64,000 bases of DNA. Source: Litsea cubeba (taxonomy: Eukaryota > Streptophyta > Magnoliopsida > Laurales > Lauraceae). The position numbers were made by a program, and so were the translations under genes. Location: positions 18,688,330 to 18,752,329 of the forward strand of contig CM022951.1 in NCBI GenBank assembly GCA_012931725.1, written 5' to 3'. Position 1 is the stretch's first letter. Each line of letters opens with the position of its first letter. This document shows positions 1 through 12,600 of the stretch, one piece after another. The notes beneath the pieces are model-generated. The model saw only the letters and a list, made by a program, of their open reading frames with translations, ran no database searches and had not been told where the DNA came from.

Positions 1-545
1 CCTTCTCTATTTACATCATCATCGACCAAGTTAACCCTTTACAAACTGAGGTAGATAGCTAGGCAGCTCCTTTAAATGGTTAAATTCAATTCAATGCCTA
101 AAGGTTTAGTTAGGATATTTATATTTCTCTTAAGAAAGCACCAAATCATCTGAAAGTTTCTAGCAAGCTGATCCAAGGATTAGCTCAGCTCAGGCTTGAT
201 GAATTGAGTCCAACTTTCAGGACAGGCAACATATATCCCTGGATGATGTGATATTACTTGGCACACATCTGGAAAGAGGTTCAAAGAGTACCATATTAAA
301 CCATTTGATCGATTTTACCTCAAAATGAAGTTAGGCCAAGTTTAATAAATTACATGATCCAGGTCATGATCTTGTCATGTAACACTCAGCTGCATAACTC
401 ACCAATTTTTTTAATTCTTGATCTAAAAAAGTACCGGATGTATTTCTAAGACACTACAAAGAGAACGCTTTCGTGAAACTGTAACATATAGAGTGTTACT
501 CAGAAGATAAGTAAAACTGAACTATCAATAGAGGAATATGTGGTC
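1..545. other. Intron 7 sequence left of the Copia insertion
   Basis: No coding block of the host gene or transposon protein was recognised here on either strand. By position it is the continuation of intron 7 of the minus-strand gene. Confidence 0.6.
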
Positions 546-550
546 TTATT

Positions 551-776
551 TGTTAATGATTCTGGATCCATTGGGCCATAAAGCCTGACTCATTTGCTTA
601 GTCAAACTGTAATATATTGTACAGATACTTCATTCTATCTTAGGATATAGCTGACTAGACAATAACTAAATTGTAGCCTTAATCAAGGTTTGTGCATTAA
701 TATATATGGATATCAATCGATCCTTGGGAGACATCCCATTGCAATTCAATTTGTCTACAGTGCTTGTTCCATGACA
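551..776 (+). repeat. Copia 5' LTR
   Basis: It starts TGTTAATGAT and ends CATGACA. It matches the 3' LTR at 6299-6524 except for five substitutions and no gaps. No clear TATA box was assigned, although an AT-rich stretch (ATTAATATATATGG) lies near its 3' third. Confidence 0.95.
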
Positions 777-788
777 TGGTATCAGAGC
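777..788 (+). promoter_or_regulatory. Copia primer binding site (initiator tRNA-Met type)
   Basis: TGGTATCAGAGC directly abuts the 5' LTR. It is the standard complement of the 3' end of plant initiator methionine tRNA used to prime Copia reverse transcription. Confidence 0.9.
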
Positions 789-1620
789 TACCGTTCATGC
801 CCTAGTGTTCTTCTTCAAGATCCAAGGATTTGTGGATCCTCCTAGTCATCTTCCAAGATCTGGAAGCCATTCAGAGACAATTTCCTCTAGCCTGATCCTC
901 TTTGATCATCCCTGATCATCTCAGATCAGGCGTGGCCCACCTATGATCACCATCACCATCTCAGCGGAATCTACCCTTCTTAGTCGCCAGAATATCTTCT
1001 TGTTTATGAAGATTTTTTCAATATTTTTTGATCACCAGAGGTAGGCCATCTGCTAATTTCTAGGTTTTTTCAATTTTATCCACAAGTTTCAATCTCAGCT
1101 GTCTAGATTCTCAGATCTTGATCTTTTTTGAGGAGTTCTTCCATCAGTTGTGGAATTTACATCTCCTATCATCCCTTCCCTCTTATTTGTCCAAAGATCA
1201 TCTGGTGGGGCCCACGTGCTGCTCTAAACCCCTGACGACCTGGACGTTTCTGGGTTCTGGGTGCTGGGTGCTGTTCTTCTCCCTTGACGACCTGATCATC
1301 TGCTAGTATGTTCTGATATTTGTTGCTGGTATATGCTGTGTGTTGCTGCTGATTGTTCAATTTTTATGATCTACTGGTGTTTGCTGCTGTACTGGTTTCT
1401 TGCTATTTGTTTTTTGCTCTGCTGAGTGTTCGTGGGCATCTTCTCCGCTACTCAGGTGATCATCAATCAGTGGTTGCACTATTGCATCTGGTTTTTTTTT
1501 TCTGTACAATCCGGTTTGAACACATATACTTTCTGTGCCTTCCATATTGATCAGAAGATTTGTTACTGTCTGATTGGTTTTATTCATCATTCTGCCGGTT
1601 CATCTGACTATTTGTTTCAA

Positions 1621-2410
1621 ATGGAGAAATCTGAAGTCAACTTAATCAAGTTTAATGGTAAAAATTATCCATCTTGGGATTTTCAATTTGAACTTTACCT
1701 AGAAGGTAAAGAATTATGGGGCCATATCTCTGGGATTGATCCCAAACCAACACAGGATGAGAAGAAAATTGTGTCCTGGAACACAAAAGATGCTAAGGTC
1801 AAAACTTGGATTCTCGGGTCCATAGAACCACAATTTTTCATGAATTTGAAACCATACAAAACTGCCAAAGATATGTGGACCTATCTGAAAAAGGTATATC
1901 ATCAGGGGAATTCGTGCCCAGTATCAGTTGGAATTTGAAATTGCAAATTATATGCAAGGAACTTCCTCTATTGAAGACTATTATTCTGGTTTCCAGAATT
2001 TATGGACAGAATTAGATGAAATCAAATATGCAAATATCTCTGCACAGGCTCTTCCCGAATTGCAAAATATACTAGCGACTAGTCATCGGGATCAATTTCT
2101 CATGAAATTAAGGCCTCAGTATGAATCGTTCAGATCTAATCTCATGAGTAGGGTACCTTCTCCATCACTAGATGAATGTCTAAATGAATTACTGCGAGAG
2201 GAACAGAGACAATTGACTCAGTCTGGTGTGCTACAACAAACCACTCATGGTGCAATTGATGTTGCCTATAGTGTACCCACTCAATCTCAATCATCGAACT
2301 CACCAATTCATGCTACTTATGCTCCCAAGGGAAAGCAACCAAGCAAGGATGTCAGTAAATTGCACTGCTACAAGTGTCAAAATTTTTCATCTTCAGTACC
2401 TTCTTCTGCC
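1621..2410 (+). pseudogene. Copia gag (frameshifted, zinc knuckle cut)
   Basis: The frame opens MEKSEVNLIKFNGKNYPSW, the usual start of plant Copia gag, and continues through the UBN2-like region. A frame change occurs near 1910-1920, where the reading moves to the frame holding LEFEIANYMQGTSS. The CCHC nucleocapsid knuckle is reduced to its first CYKC pair at about 2365. The following His and Cys are missing and a Ser/Pro/Ala-rich stretch follows instead. Confidence 0.9.
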
Positions 2411-2499
2411 CCTGCTTCTGCTGCTCCAGTCACTCCTGATATGATCCAACAAATGATCCTCCAGGCTTTTTCCACTCTTGGTATAACTGGTAAAAATCA

Positions 2500-3190
2500 C
2501 TCTCTCTCTCATTGGTATTTTGTCTCTGGTGCCTCCAATCATATGACGTCATCATTCCAACACTTCTCCAAAATTAAGCCATATGATGGAAAAACTCAGG
2601 TCCATGCTGCTAATGGTACAACCATACCAATTACCTCTGTTGGTGATATTTCTCATTCTTTACCCTTACATGATGTTTTTTGTTCACCAAATCTTTCTAC
2701 CAATTTAATCTCTGTAGGTCAATTGGTTGATGGTAATTGCAATATTTCTTTTTCCTCCTATGGTTGTGTGGTGCAGGATTAGGAGACAGGGAAGGTAATA
2801 GCGAAGGAGCCTAAGTGTGGGCGTTTGTTTCCTCTTCACATACCAACACCGAATCCAGATATGTCTTTGTTTGCTTCAACAGTTATTTCTAAGAATAATG
2901 TGCAGTTATGGCACAATAGATTAGGACATCCCAATTCCAAAGTATTGTTATCTTTGTTAAATTCTGGTCATATAAATAAAATGAAGTTTTTATCTTCAGA
3001 TGTTGCTCTTGATTGCACCACTTGTAAGCTGGGAAAGGGTAAAACTTTGCCTTTTCCATTACATGTTTCTTCTGCTACCAAATGTTTTGATTTAGTACAT
3101 AGCGATGTTTGGGGTGTTGCACCAATTGTTTCTCATTCACAGTATAAGTATTTTGTGACTTTCATTGATGATTATAGTCGTTTTACATAG
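2500..3190 (+). pseudogene. Copia protease and integrase N-terminal part
   Basis: The protease block reads WYFVSGASNHMT. The catalytic Asp of the usual DSGAS motif is replaced by Val. A TAG at 2780-2782 ends the frame. The pre-integrase His/Cys region follows (LWHNRLGHP, then CTTCKLGK) and the integrase core begins at LVHSDVWG and FIDDYSRF, ended by TAG at 3188-3190. Confidence 0.9.
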
Positions 3191-3694
3191 GTTTATTTTC
3201 TACATGCCAAATCTAAAGTCTTTGAAGTGTTTAAAAAATTCTTGAATTCTGTTCAAAATCAATTTTCAACATGTATTAAGATTTTTCGTACAGACTTGGG
3301 GGGGGGGATATCTGTCCGCGAAATTTCAAAAATTTTTACAAGACAAAAGGATTATATCCCAACGGACTTGTCCCTACACCCCCCCAACAGAATGGTGTTG
3401 CAGAACGGAAAAATCGTCATCTTCTAGACATGGTTAGGTGTTTGTTATTAGAATCCTCAGTTCCACCTAGATTTTGGCCAGAAGCATTAACCACTGCTAC
3501 TCATATCATCAACCGTCTTCCTTCTCCAACACTTCAAAACACATCTCCACATTTCTGTCTTTTCCAAACTGAACCACAATACACATATTTACACACTTTT
3601 GGTTTGGTTTGTTTTGTTCATCTTCCAACCCATGAACGTTCAAAGTTATATGCACAATCTGCAAAATGTGCCTTTCTTGGTTATGCTTCTCAAC
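3191..3694 (+). pseudogene. Copia integrase core, frameshifted
   Basis: Pieces FRTDLGGG and NGVAERKNRHLL (the latter carrying the catalytic Glu) lie in different frames. A run of ten G at about 3298-3307 coincides with one frame change. KCAFLGYAS at about 3660-3690 is where the nested DNA element interrupts the coding sequence. The reading resumes as QKGFICYD after 4385. Confidence 0.85.
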
Positions 3695-4384
3695 CTAAGA
3701 AGCACGGACACGACACGACACGGACACGCCGACACGGCATTTCTCAAAAAAGTAGGACACGGACACGATCGGGACACGTTAATAATTAATAATAATAATA
3801 ATATATCTAATCATATACTAAAAGATACTATCATTTTAACTTTGTAATCAATTTAGCAATCAAATAAGTTATGACCTTTTACAAACAGCCCCCTTTTCTT
3901 TTCATTTTTTACTCTAATTTTATTATTTTAACTTTGTAATCAATTTAGCAATCAAATAAGTTATGACCTTTTACAAACAGCCCCCTTTTCTTTTCATTTT
4001 TTACTCTAATTTTATTATTTTAACTTTGTAATCAATTTAGCAAACAAATAATGACCTTTTGCAATCAGCCCCCTTTTCTTTTCATTTTTTACTCTAATTT
4101 TATTATTTTAACTTTGTAATCAATTTAGCAAACAAATAAGTTATGACCTTTTACAAACAGCCCCCTTTTCTTTTCATTTTTTACTCTAATTTTATTATTA
4201 TTTTTTCAATTAAAAGAGGCCAGCGTGTCCCCAGCGTGTCCGAAATATTAAAAATAAAAAAAAATAATCAGGACACTCTTTTGGGCGTGTCCGACACGTG
4301 TTGGAGCGTGTCCGGAGCGTGTCCGTGTCCGACACGTGTCGGACACCGACACTCTGGCCCCGGAGAAGTGTCCGTGCTTCCTAG
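3695..4384. mobile_element. Non-autonomous TIR DNA transposon nested in Copia (hAT-like)
   Basis: Terminal inverted repeats CTAAGAAGCACGGACAC (left) and CTAGGAAGCACGGACAC (right, reversed) match at 16 of 17 positions. Flanking repeats TTCTCAAC (3687-3694) and CTCTCAAC (4385-4392) match at 7 of 8 and fit an 8-bp duplication. Removing the element with one duplication restores an open Copia frame (GYAS/QQKGF), which confirms the borders. Both ends are packed with copies of GGACACG/CGTGTCC. No transposase is present. The family is uncertain: an 8-bp target suggests hAT. Confidence 0.8.
3838..4198. repeat. Four-copy tandem repeat, about 92 bp per unit
   Basis: Units start AACTTTGTAATCAATTTAGC at 3838, 3930, 4022 and 4110. 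The third unit is 88 bp because of a 4-bp loss. It is very AT- and pyrimidine-rich with a C5T4 tract in each unit. It fills the centre of the nested DNA element. Confidence 0.9.
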
Positions 4385-6290
4385 CTCTCAACAAAAAGGT
4401 TTTATTTGTTATGACACCACATCCAAGCGTATTCGGATTTCTAGGAATGTTGTTTTCTTTGAACACCAATATTTTTTTCAGTCTTATCCTGATTCATCTC
4501 CAGAAATCACATTTTCTAAAGTACCATCCTTTGATGATGAATGCCTTCCTTCACCTCTGCGATTTCATCCGAACAAGGTGTATGTTCGTCGACAAGGAAC
4601 AAATGCCACCCCTTTGCCTCTTCTACAAGAACCAGCCCCGGATCCTCCTCCAGCACCAGATCCACCTCAACTTGCTATTCACCATTCTTCTCATATCTCT
4701 CGGCCTCCGAATCGATACGGTTTTTCTCATTCTTCATATTTAGCTACCTTATCATCTGTTTCAATTCGTAATTCTTATTCACAAGCAGCAAAGCAGGAAC
4801 GCTGGAGAAAGGCTATGGAAGAAGAACTTCATGCTCTAGAGTAGAACCAAACATGGGTTGTTCCATGCCCAGCCTCGGTTAAACCTATCGGGAGTAAATG
4901 GGTTTACTCTATCAAATTGAAGGCAGATGGTACTTTGGATAGATACAAGGCAAAGCTTGTGGCCCTAGGCAACAGAAAGGAATATGGCATCGACTACGAA
5001 GAAACATTTGCGCCTGTAGCAAAGATGACCACAATTCGCACCATCCTTGCCATCGCTGCATCCCAATCTTGGCCCCTTTTTCAATTTGATGTAAAAAACA
5101 CCTTTCTTCATGGTGATCTTAAAGAGGAAGTTTACATGCGACTATCTCAAGGTTTTCCCAAACCATTAGAAGGACAAGTTGCTCATTTGAAACAGTCTTT
5201 GTATGGGTTAAAACAAGCACCAAGAGCATGGTTTGACAAATTCAAGGATGCGTTACTGAAGCTGCAATTTCAACAGTCCTTATGATCCATCATTATTTTT
5301 GCATCAGAAATCAACAGGAATCACCATTCTTCTCGTTTATGTGGATGATATCATAATCACCGGCACAGATACAGCCATGATTCAAGATCTCCAATTTTCT
5401 CTTCATCAATCTTTTCAAATGAAGGATCTGGGACCTCTGACATATTTTTTGGGATTGGAAGTTCATCAATCTGAGAAAGGGATGATTCTGCATCAACATA
5501 AGTATACTATGGATTTAATTGAATCAGCAGGCCTGTCAAATTCCACACATGTGGATACTCCTCTTGAACAGAATCTTAAACTCCATAGTGGCAGTGGTGA
5601 TTCCCTTCCTAATCCGACATATTATCAACAGCTTGTCGGTAGTCTTATATATTTGACTACTACTCGGCCTGACATCCGTTATGCAGTAAACTTGATGAGT
5701 CAGTATATGACCAAGCCTCATCATCTCCATTTAGCAGCTGTTCGACGAATTATCCGTTATCTTCTTGGCACTTCACACAGAGGCTTGTTTTTTCTTCTTG
5801 GCTCTCCAATGACATTGACTCCCTATTCTGATGCTGATTGGGCAGGTTCCCCTGATACTCGTCGGTCCACAACGGGGTAGTGCATGTACTTAGGTGATGC
5901 CCTTATTTCATGGAAAGTGAAAAAGCAAGACAAAGTTTCCAAATCATCAACTGAGGCAGAATACCGGGCTATGTCTGCCGCATGCTCAGAAATTCTATGG
6001 CTTCGTGGTCTCCTTGAGGAACTTGGCTTCTCGCAAAAATCTCCCACCCCCTACATGCGGATAACACCAGTACTATTCGGATTACAGAAAATCCAGTGTT
6101 TCATGAAAGAACTAAACACATCGAGATTGCTTGCCACTTTATCAGGGATGAATATCTACGTGATATTATCTCTTTTGTTCATCTCCTCCAGCCTCCAAAT
6201 TGCTGATATTTTTACAAAAGCACTTCCTCGACCACGACATCAGTTCTTGACCGACAAATTGATGCTTGTTGACTCATCGGCATCAATTTG
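4385..6290 (+). pseudogene. Copia reverse transcriptase and RNase H
   Basis: The segment resumes the integrase C-terminal side, then a TAG at about 4842 precedes the reverse transcriptase. RT blocks include ARYG-like RYKAKLVA, YEETFAPVAKMTTIR, FQFDVKNTFLHG, QSLYGLKQAPRAW and the catalytic YVDD at 5338-5349. A frame change near 5270 separates the first blocks from YVDD. RNase H shows SDADWAGSPDTRRSTTG, then TAG at 5878-5880, then STEAEYRA. Another frame change follows at about 6045. The order RT then RNase H after integrase marks Copia. Confidence 0.93.
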
Positions 6291-6298
6291 AGGGGGGG
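6287..6298 (+). promoter_or_regulatory. Copia polypurine tract
   Basis: A G-rich tract (TTGAGGGGGGG, then TG of the LTR) directly precedes the 3' LTR and fits the plus-strand priming site. Confidence 0.8.
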
Positions 6299-6524
6299 TG
6301 TTAATGATTCTGGATCCATTGGGCCATAAAGCCCGACTCATTTGCTTAGTCAAACTGTAATATATTGTACAGATACTTCATTCTATCTTAGGATATAGCT
6401 GACTAGACAATAACTAAATTGTAGCCTTAATCAAGGTTTGTACATTAATATATATAGATATCAATCGATCCTTGGGAGACATCCCATTGCAATTCAATTT
6501 GTTAACAGTGCTTGTTCCATGACA
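6299..6524 (+). repeat. Copia 3' LTR
   Basis: 226 bp, TGTTA...GACA. It is followed by the TTATT target duplication at 6525-6529 and then by intron sequence leading to host exon 7. Confidence 0.95.
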
Positions 6525-6590
6525 TTATTTAAGATTTTGCAATATAATTTTGAAATAAGAAACAAAAAGAACAGAAGAATTGAGCTTTAC

Positions 6591-6665
6591 TTTGAATGGA
6601 GTCTCCATAATAAATCTCCCATCCTTTGAAACACAAGGTATAGTACCTTGTTGGAAGAAAGTGAC
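6591..6665 (-). CDS. GlcNAc1pUT: GlcNAc1pUT exon 7
   Basis: This 75-bp exon (25 codons) between acceptor tacag|GTC and donor AAA|gtaaag encodes VTFFQQGTIPC and GRFIMETPFK. Intron 6 upstream is 81 bp. The Copia insertion starts only about 60 bp downstream of this donor. Exon 8 (expected to begin near a PDGNGG block) was searched for at 1-545 and not found, so it lies outside the window. Confidence 0.9.
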
Positions 6666-9600
6666 CTGTATATAAAGAAGGCACATCATCAAAAGTGGAA
6701 AGAAAAACAAAAACTGGAATATAAAGATGCTAAATTTTCTTTTTACTTGATCAGCTTCCAAGCCAAAATATTTATGACTTTCAAAAAATTTTCGTGTGGC
6801 CTCATCAGTAAAAGGGCTAGTCATTATGTACCAATGTATTGGCACAGAAGCAGATGTACCTGCAGAAAGTGAAACAGTTAGGCTAGTATTCTCAATGAAT
6901 ACAGGGGATGAAGTAAATGACAAATAATTCTTACCATCGCTCAGAGACTGAGCTGCAAGTCTTTGAACACACAAAATTCTCTCAGCTTGAAGCTGAAACA
7001 ATGATTTCCCTGATGGAAGTCCAATATCTGAAGTGGAAGAGAGCGTAAAAATAACAATCGGTGGCATTCAGTTATTAAAAATTCACCAGGAAAGAACTTG
7101 ATATCACCTAAACTAAAATAGAAATATCACAAAGAATAAATCTTACGACTAGAAATAGATGTTATTATAAGATTCTGGGGTGAAATTTTTCAGAAATGAA
7201 GCTAAAATAAATCCAGATTTTCAGGTTACATACATACTTAAAAATTACAATACCTGTAGAATCATATAGGACAGAATTCGCTCATGGCAAAATTTTCCAC
7301 CCATCCGACAGAAATAAGAAGTGAAATATTCCAGCAACTGAAGGTTATTGCAGGGTAACTCTTGAGAAATCTAGGAGACACTAGGGAGTAGATTGTGGTG
7401 TTGTAAATACGAAATAGTACAGGGAGGGTCATATGATTATCAAGTTCCAATTAAACTTAATGGGAATTTAATAATAGAAAAAAGAAGGTAGGTAGAGCAG
7501 CCTTGCTATGCGGAGTTAAAGAAACAGAAAGAAGACAAAATAAATGTGACCGAGTGACATACTAAGATGGATGAGCGGAGAAAGTATAGAATTAGGAATA
7601 AATGCATCCAAGGGAATCTAAGGGTGGCTCCAATTCAAAGGAAAAAAAAAAAAAAACAGAGACGTTGATGGTATAGAAAAATGTTTAGAAGCCTAGAAAC
7701 AGCACCGTTACAGAGAACTAAAGTTTTGCATATAAAAAAAAAGGTCGCAAACTGGGGCGGCGCTACTTGGTCCACAGTGAGATATGAAATAATATTAAAT
7801 TTTCTTTTTATCCCACTCAATTTAAAAGTTTAACCCTTTTCAAGTCCTCCAACAGCCACTTGTTGTTGACATGTTCTCTCTTGCAAAAATTGTCTCCAAC
7901 ATTTTTTAAATTTTTTATTATCTTTTTGTCCTTTTATTAACTACTTGTATCTAACCTTTTTACATTTTTTTCTTTTGTGCCGTGATTGCAGTGGTGCTTT
8001 GTTGGGTCAAGAGACTAGACTACTACAGTATTACTTTATCTTGTCCTAGCCTCCTAGGTATAGTATTTCAAACAGATTTGAACCATTGATTTTTGCAATT
8101 AATTGATTTTTCCCCTCTACTATGCACTAAATGTATGTGCATATACATTAATACATGTCAAATTTAATATTTCTTTTGCCCTTAGGTTTGTCCGTCCCTA
8201 TGTTGGGGTATCCTTGACATAGCCGGTCCCAAGTCCGGACAAAGGAGGAGGGTTGTGCGTTAGGTAGCCGACAGCCAGCACAATACTCAGTCGGATTTTT
8301 TTATGGATTTGATACCTAATGAAATTTCGTTGGGGCGTCCCCTACTTAGCGACGCGCTGTATGGTCCGGGTACAGTGATAAATGAGCAAGGACCGCTGCA
8401 TCGGCGCCCGGGTGCAGTGCTAAATAGGCAAGGGTCCTCACACTTTATTGGACGAGTGTGGGGGGTAAGGAAGCTAGTCCAAAATAGAAGGCTGAGATTG
8501 GGCACTTGGAACATTGGGAGCCTAACTGGGAAACTTATGGAAGTGGTGGATACAATGGAAAGGAGACGAATCGCAATTGCTTGCTTGCAAGAGACAAGAT
8601 GGGTGGGACACAAAGCAAAAGAGATTGAGAGGACCGGGTATAAGTTATGGTATACGGGACTTAATAGATCGAGGAATGGGGTCGGCATAGTGGTAAACAA
8701 GGACTTAAAGGAAGATGTAGTGAATGTAAAGCGCTATGCAGATAGGATTATTGCAATTAAGTTAGTATTAGGAGAAGAGATAGTGAACGTAATTAGTGCT
8801 TATGCCCCCCAGGTGGGCTTAGGAGATGGACATAAGGAGAAGTTTTGGGAAGACTTGGAAGGAGTGCTACTAGAGATACCCCAAGGAGAGATGGTCTTCA
8901 TAGGAGGTGATTTGAATGGTCATGTAGGACGTGACGTAGATGGATACATAGGAGTACACGGGGGACATGGGTACGGTAATAGAAATGAAGAAGGGAAGGA
9001 TATCTTGGAGTTTTCAGTGGCTTATGATCTCATGGTAACTAACACATTTTTTAGAAAGAGAGAGGAGCATTTGGTGACTTATAAGAGTGGCTCATCGAGG
9101 ACACAAATTGACTTCTTCTTAACTAGGAAAAGAGACCGTTTAGCTTGTAAAGATTGTAAGGTTATACCGGGGGAGAGCTTGACTTCCTAACATAGGTTGT
9201 TGATCATAGATGTGCAGTTACAAAGGTGGACTAGAAAAAAGAAGTTGTATAGATGCTCAAGGACTAAATGGTGGAACCTGAAAGGTGATAAGCAACTAGC
9301 TTTAAGGGAAAGAGTACTAGAGGAAGACGTTTGGGCGACAGATGAGAGTGCAAATAATATGTGGGATAAGGTAGCAGAGTGTATTCGGAGGGTAGGGAAA
9401 GAAGTCTTAGGAGAATCTAAAGGGGGTGCTCCCGTACAGAAAGAGGCATGGTGGTGGAGCGAAGCCGTCCAAGACAAGATAAGAGTTAAAAGAGAGTGCT
9501 TTAAAACGTGGCAAAAGGATCGAATTGAAGCGAACTTGGAGAGGTATAAAGAAGCAAAAAGAGAAACCAAAAAGGCAGTTAGTGAGGCCAAGGCAAAGGC

Positions 9601-12600
9601 ATTTGAGGAGCTATATAGGCGACTTGACACTAAGGAAGGCGAAAGAGAGATATTCAAGCTTGCTAAAACTAGAGATCGGCGGACCAAGAACTTAAACCAA
9701 GTTAAATGCATTAAGGATGAGGATGAAAAGGTATTAGTAAAGGAGGAGGAGATAAAGGAGTGTTGGAAGAGCTACTTCTACAAGTTATTTAACGAAAGCA
9801 GTAGTAGTGACATACAAATGGGGCAGCTTACCATTTCTAGAGAAGAAGCGAATCATATGTTCTATAGGAGAATCAGTAGGGAAGAAGTTAAAGAAGTATT
9901 GAAAAGAATGAAGAATGGGAAAGCGGTTGGGCCAGATGGTATTCCTATTGAGGTATGGAGGTGCTTGGGGGATGATGGTATTAGTTGGTTGACAAAGCTT
10001 TTTAATGTAGTGCTAAAGAGCAAGAAGATGCCTAATGCATGGAGGAAAAGTATTCTTATACCCATATACAAGAACAAAGGAGATATTCAGAACTGTGCGA
10101 ACTACCGCGGGATTAAATTGATGAGCCATACGATGAAATTATGGGAGAGAGTTATTGAGAGAAGACTAAGAAGAACAACAAATATTTCAGAGAATCAATT
10201 TGGTTTCATGCCTGGGAGATCAACCATGGAGGCTATCTTTCTCCTGAGGAGGTTAATGGAACAGTATAGAGAAGGTAAGAGAGATTTACATATGGTGTTC
10301 ATTGACTTGGAGAAGGCCTATGACCGGGTTCCTAGGGAGATTCTTTGGAAAGTTCTGGAAAAGAAAAGAGTTTGTGTCGCTTATATTGAGGCGATAAAGG
10401 ATATGTATGATAGAGTCGTGACATCTATAAGGACGACTGGCGGCGAAACTAAGGAGTTTCCTATCACGATTGGTCTACACCAAGGCTCAGCGTTAAGCCC
10501 GTACTTGTTTGCCCTAGTTATGGATGAGATTACAAGACATATCCAGGATGAGGTGCCGTGGTGTATGTTATTTGCAGATGACATTGTTTTAGTGGATGAG
10601 ACGAGAGAAGGAGTGAATGCTAAACTTGAATTGTGGCGGAAAACATTAGAGACAAAAGGGTTTAGGCTAAGTCGATGCAAAACGGAATATATGGAATGCA
10701 AGTTTAGTCAAAGTAGGACACCTGGTAACATAGAGGTAAGTTTGGGCACACAAAAGATAGTAGAAAAAGAAAACTTTAGGTACCTTAGATCTATGGTGCA
10801 ACAGGATGGAGGGATTGATACTGATGTAAGTCACAGGATTCAAGCCGGGTGGACCAAATGGAGGAGTGCTTCGGGGGTCTTGTGTGATCGGAAAGTCCCC
10901 CTCAAGGTTAAAGGAAAGTATTATAAGGTGGCGGTACGGCCAGCGTTGTTATATGGATCAGAGTGTTGGGCAGTAAAGCATAATCATGTCAAGAAGATGG
11001 AAGTTGCGGAGATGAGAATGCTAAGATGGATGTGCGGGATCACAAGGAGAGATAGGATTAGGAATGAGGAGATTAGGGGCATAGTAGGAATAGTACCGAT
11101 TGGAGATAAAATGAGAGAAAATCGACTGAGATGGTTCGGCCATGTTAGAAGGCGTCCAACAAAGGCACCTGTTAAAAGGTGTGAAAGCATGGAGTTTGCC
11201 AAGAGTAGGAAAGGGAGAGGGAGACCCAAGAGAAGTTGGAAAGAAACTATTAAACATGATCTTGCCTACATGGATCTAACGGAGGACATGGCCCTAAACA
11301 GATTTGATTGGCGTCGTCAAATCCATATAGCCGACCCCACCTAGTGGGAAAAGGCTTGGTTTGGTTTGGTTTGGTTTGGTTTGGATTAAGAACTATTAGT
11401 AATAATGTATTAAAATCTTTATTTAGTTTTATTTGAGAATTCAATATTATCTTTGTCGGATTCTCTAAAATAGATTATTTGAGAATTTTATATTATGGTT
11501 GTCAAATTATCGAAAGTAGATAACAGATGTTGATAAAGGAGAAAATAAATTTATTCGATTTGCGGAAGATATTTCTTTTGTTGATCCCACTAACTCGAAT
11601 TCTTGGAGCCGCCCTGGTCGCAAAACCACAAAAAAAAAAAAAAAAAAGGTATTGCAAACCTAAGTTCTCTGCAACTGTGCTGTTTCTGGCCTTCTAAGAA
11701 TTTTTCTATAACATCAGCATTTTTCTATACCATCAACTTCCTAGTACATGTAACTAGGAAAAGGGAGGAGTTAATGAAAACTTGGAATGAAATAGGTCTT
11801 CAATGAAAAGTTAAATTGTGGAGACATAGTACATCCAAAGGAAAGAGACGAGTATAGAACAAAAAATCACAAAGCAGACTCCAAGTAGATAAAAAAACTA
11901 CAATAGTGATGATGGAAGTTAAAAAATAAAATAAAATAAAATAAAAAAAACTAAACTAAAGAATTGTTATAGAAAAAAAATACTAAAGAATAAAAAGCAA
12001 AAGCCACAATAGTGAAGATGGAAGTTAAAAAAAAAAAAAACTCAAGAATTTCCTTATGTCAGATGGAACCGGTATGGCGGTACCCATGCTGGTGCCAATG
12101 CCTATTACTTTCTACAAATTATCATGTCTGGAGAATGTATTTGTGTCCATACCCATATCAATATCCATATTAGGTTAGGTCACATAGCTGTGAACAAATA
12201 CTATTATTACTCATGCTCATTAAGGGCTACAGCGTACATAACATTTTATTGATTATTACTGGTGCAGCTAGCCACATACCCATTCTCCCTTTAGCATCTA
12301 AGGTGCTTATTACTTTCTACAAATTATCATGTCTGGAGAATGTATTTGTGTCCATACCCATATCAATATCCATATTACGTCACATAGCTGTCAACAAATA
12401 CCATCATTACTCATGCTCATTTAGCATCTAAGGCCTACTTTTGGGTATCAAATGGTGTGAAGAAACTTTGAAACTTCCCTATTGAGCTTTCCATCCAATG
12501 AGCATAATATTGCATGATTACAGAAAGAATTGAAAAGGTCATAGCTGATAGCTCACTCAATATATAAGCATCTTAATTTTATCTTAACTGTGAAGATCGA

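Larger units (their letters stand above)
546..6529 (+). mobile_element. Ty1-Copia LTR retrotransposon, degenerate, in intron 7
   Basis: The element is bounded by 226-bp LTRs (551-776 and 6299-6524), both TG...CA, and by the direct target duplication TTATT at 546-550 and 6525-6529. A primer site follows the 5' LTR and a purine tract precedes the 3' LTR. Coding order is gag, protease, integrase, reverse transcriptase, RNase H, which is the Copia order. All domains are broken by frameshifts and stops. A non-autonomous DNA element (3695-4384) sits inside the integrase region. The LTRs differ at 5 of 226 positions by eye, so insertion is fairly recent, yet the coding region is already ruined. The parent copy was probably defective or moved in trans. 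It is antisense to the host gene. Confidence 0.95.

Noticed and set aside
1..545. Further exons of GlcNAc1pUT
   Set aside because: The expected next block (PDGNGG region) was looked for on the minus strand and is absent.
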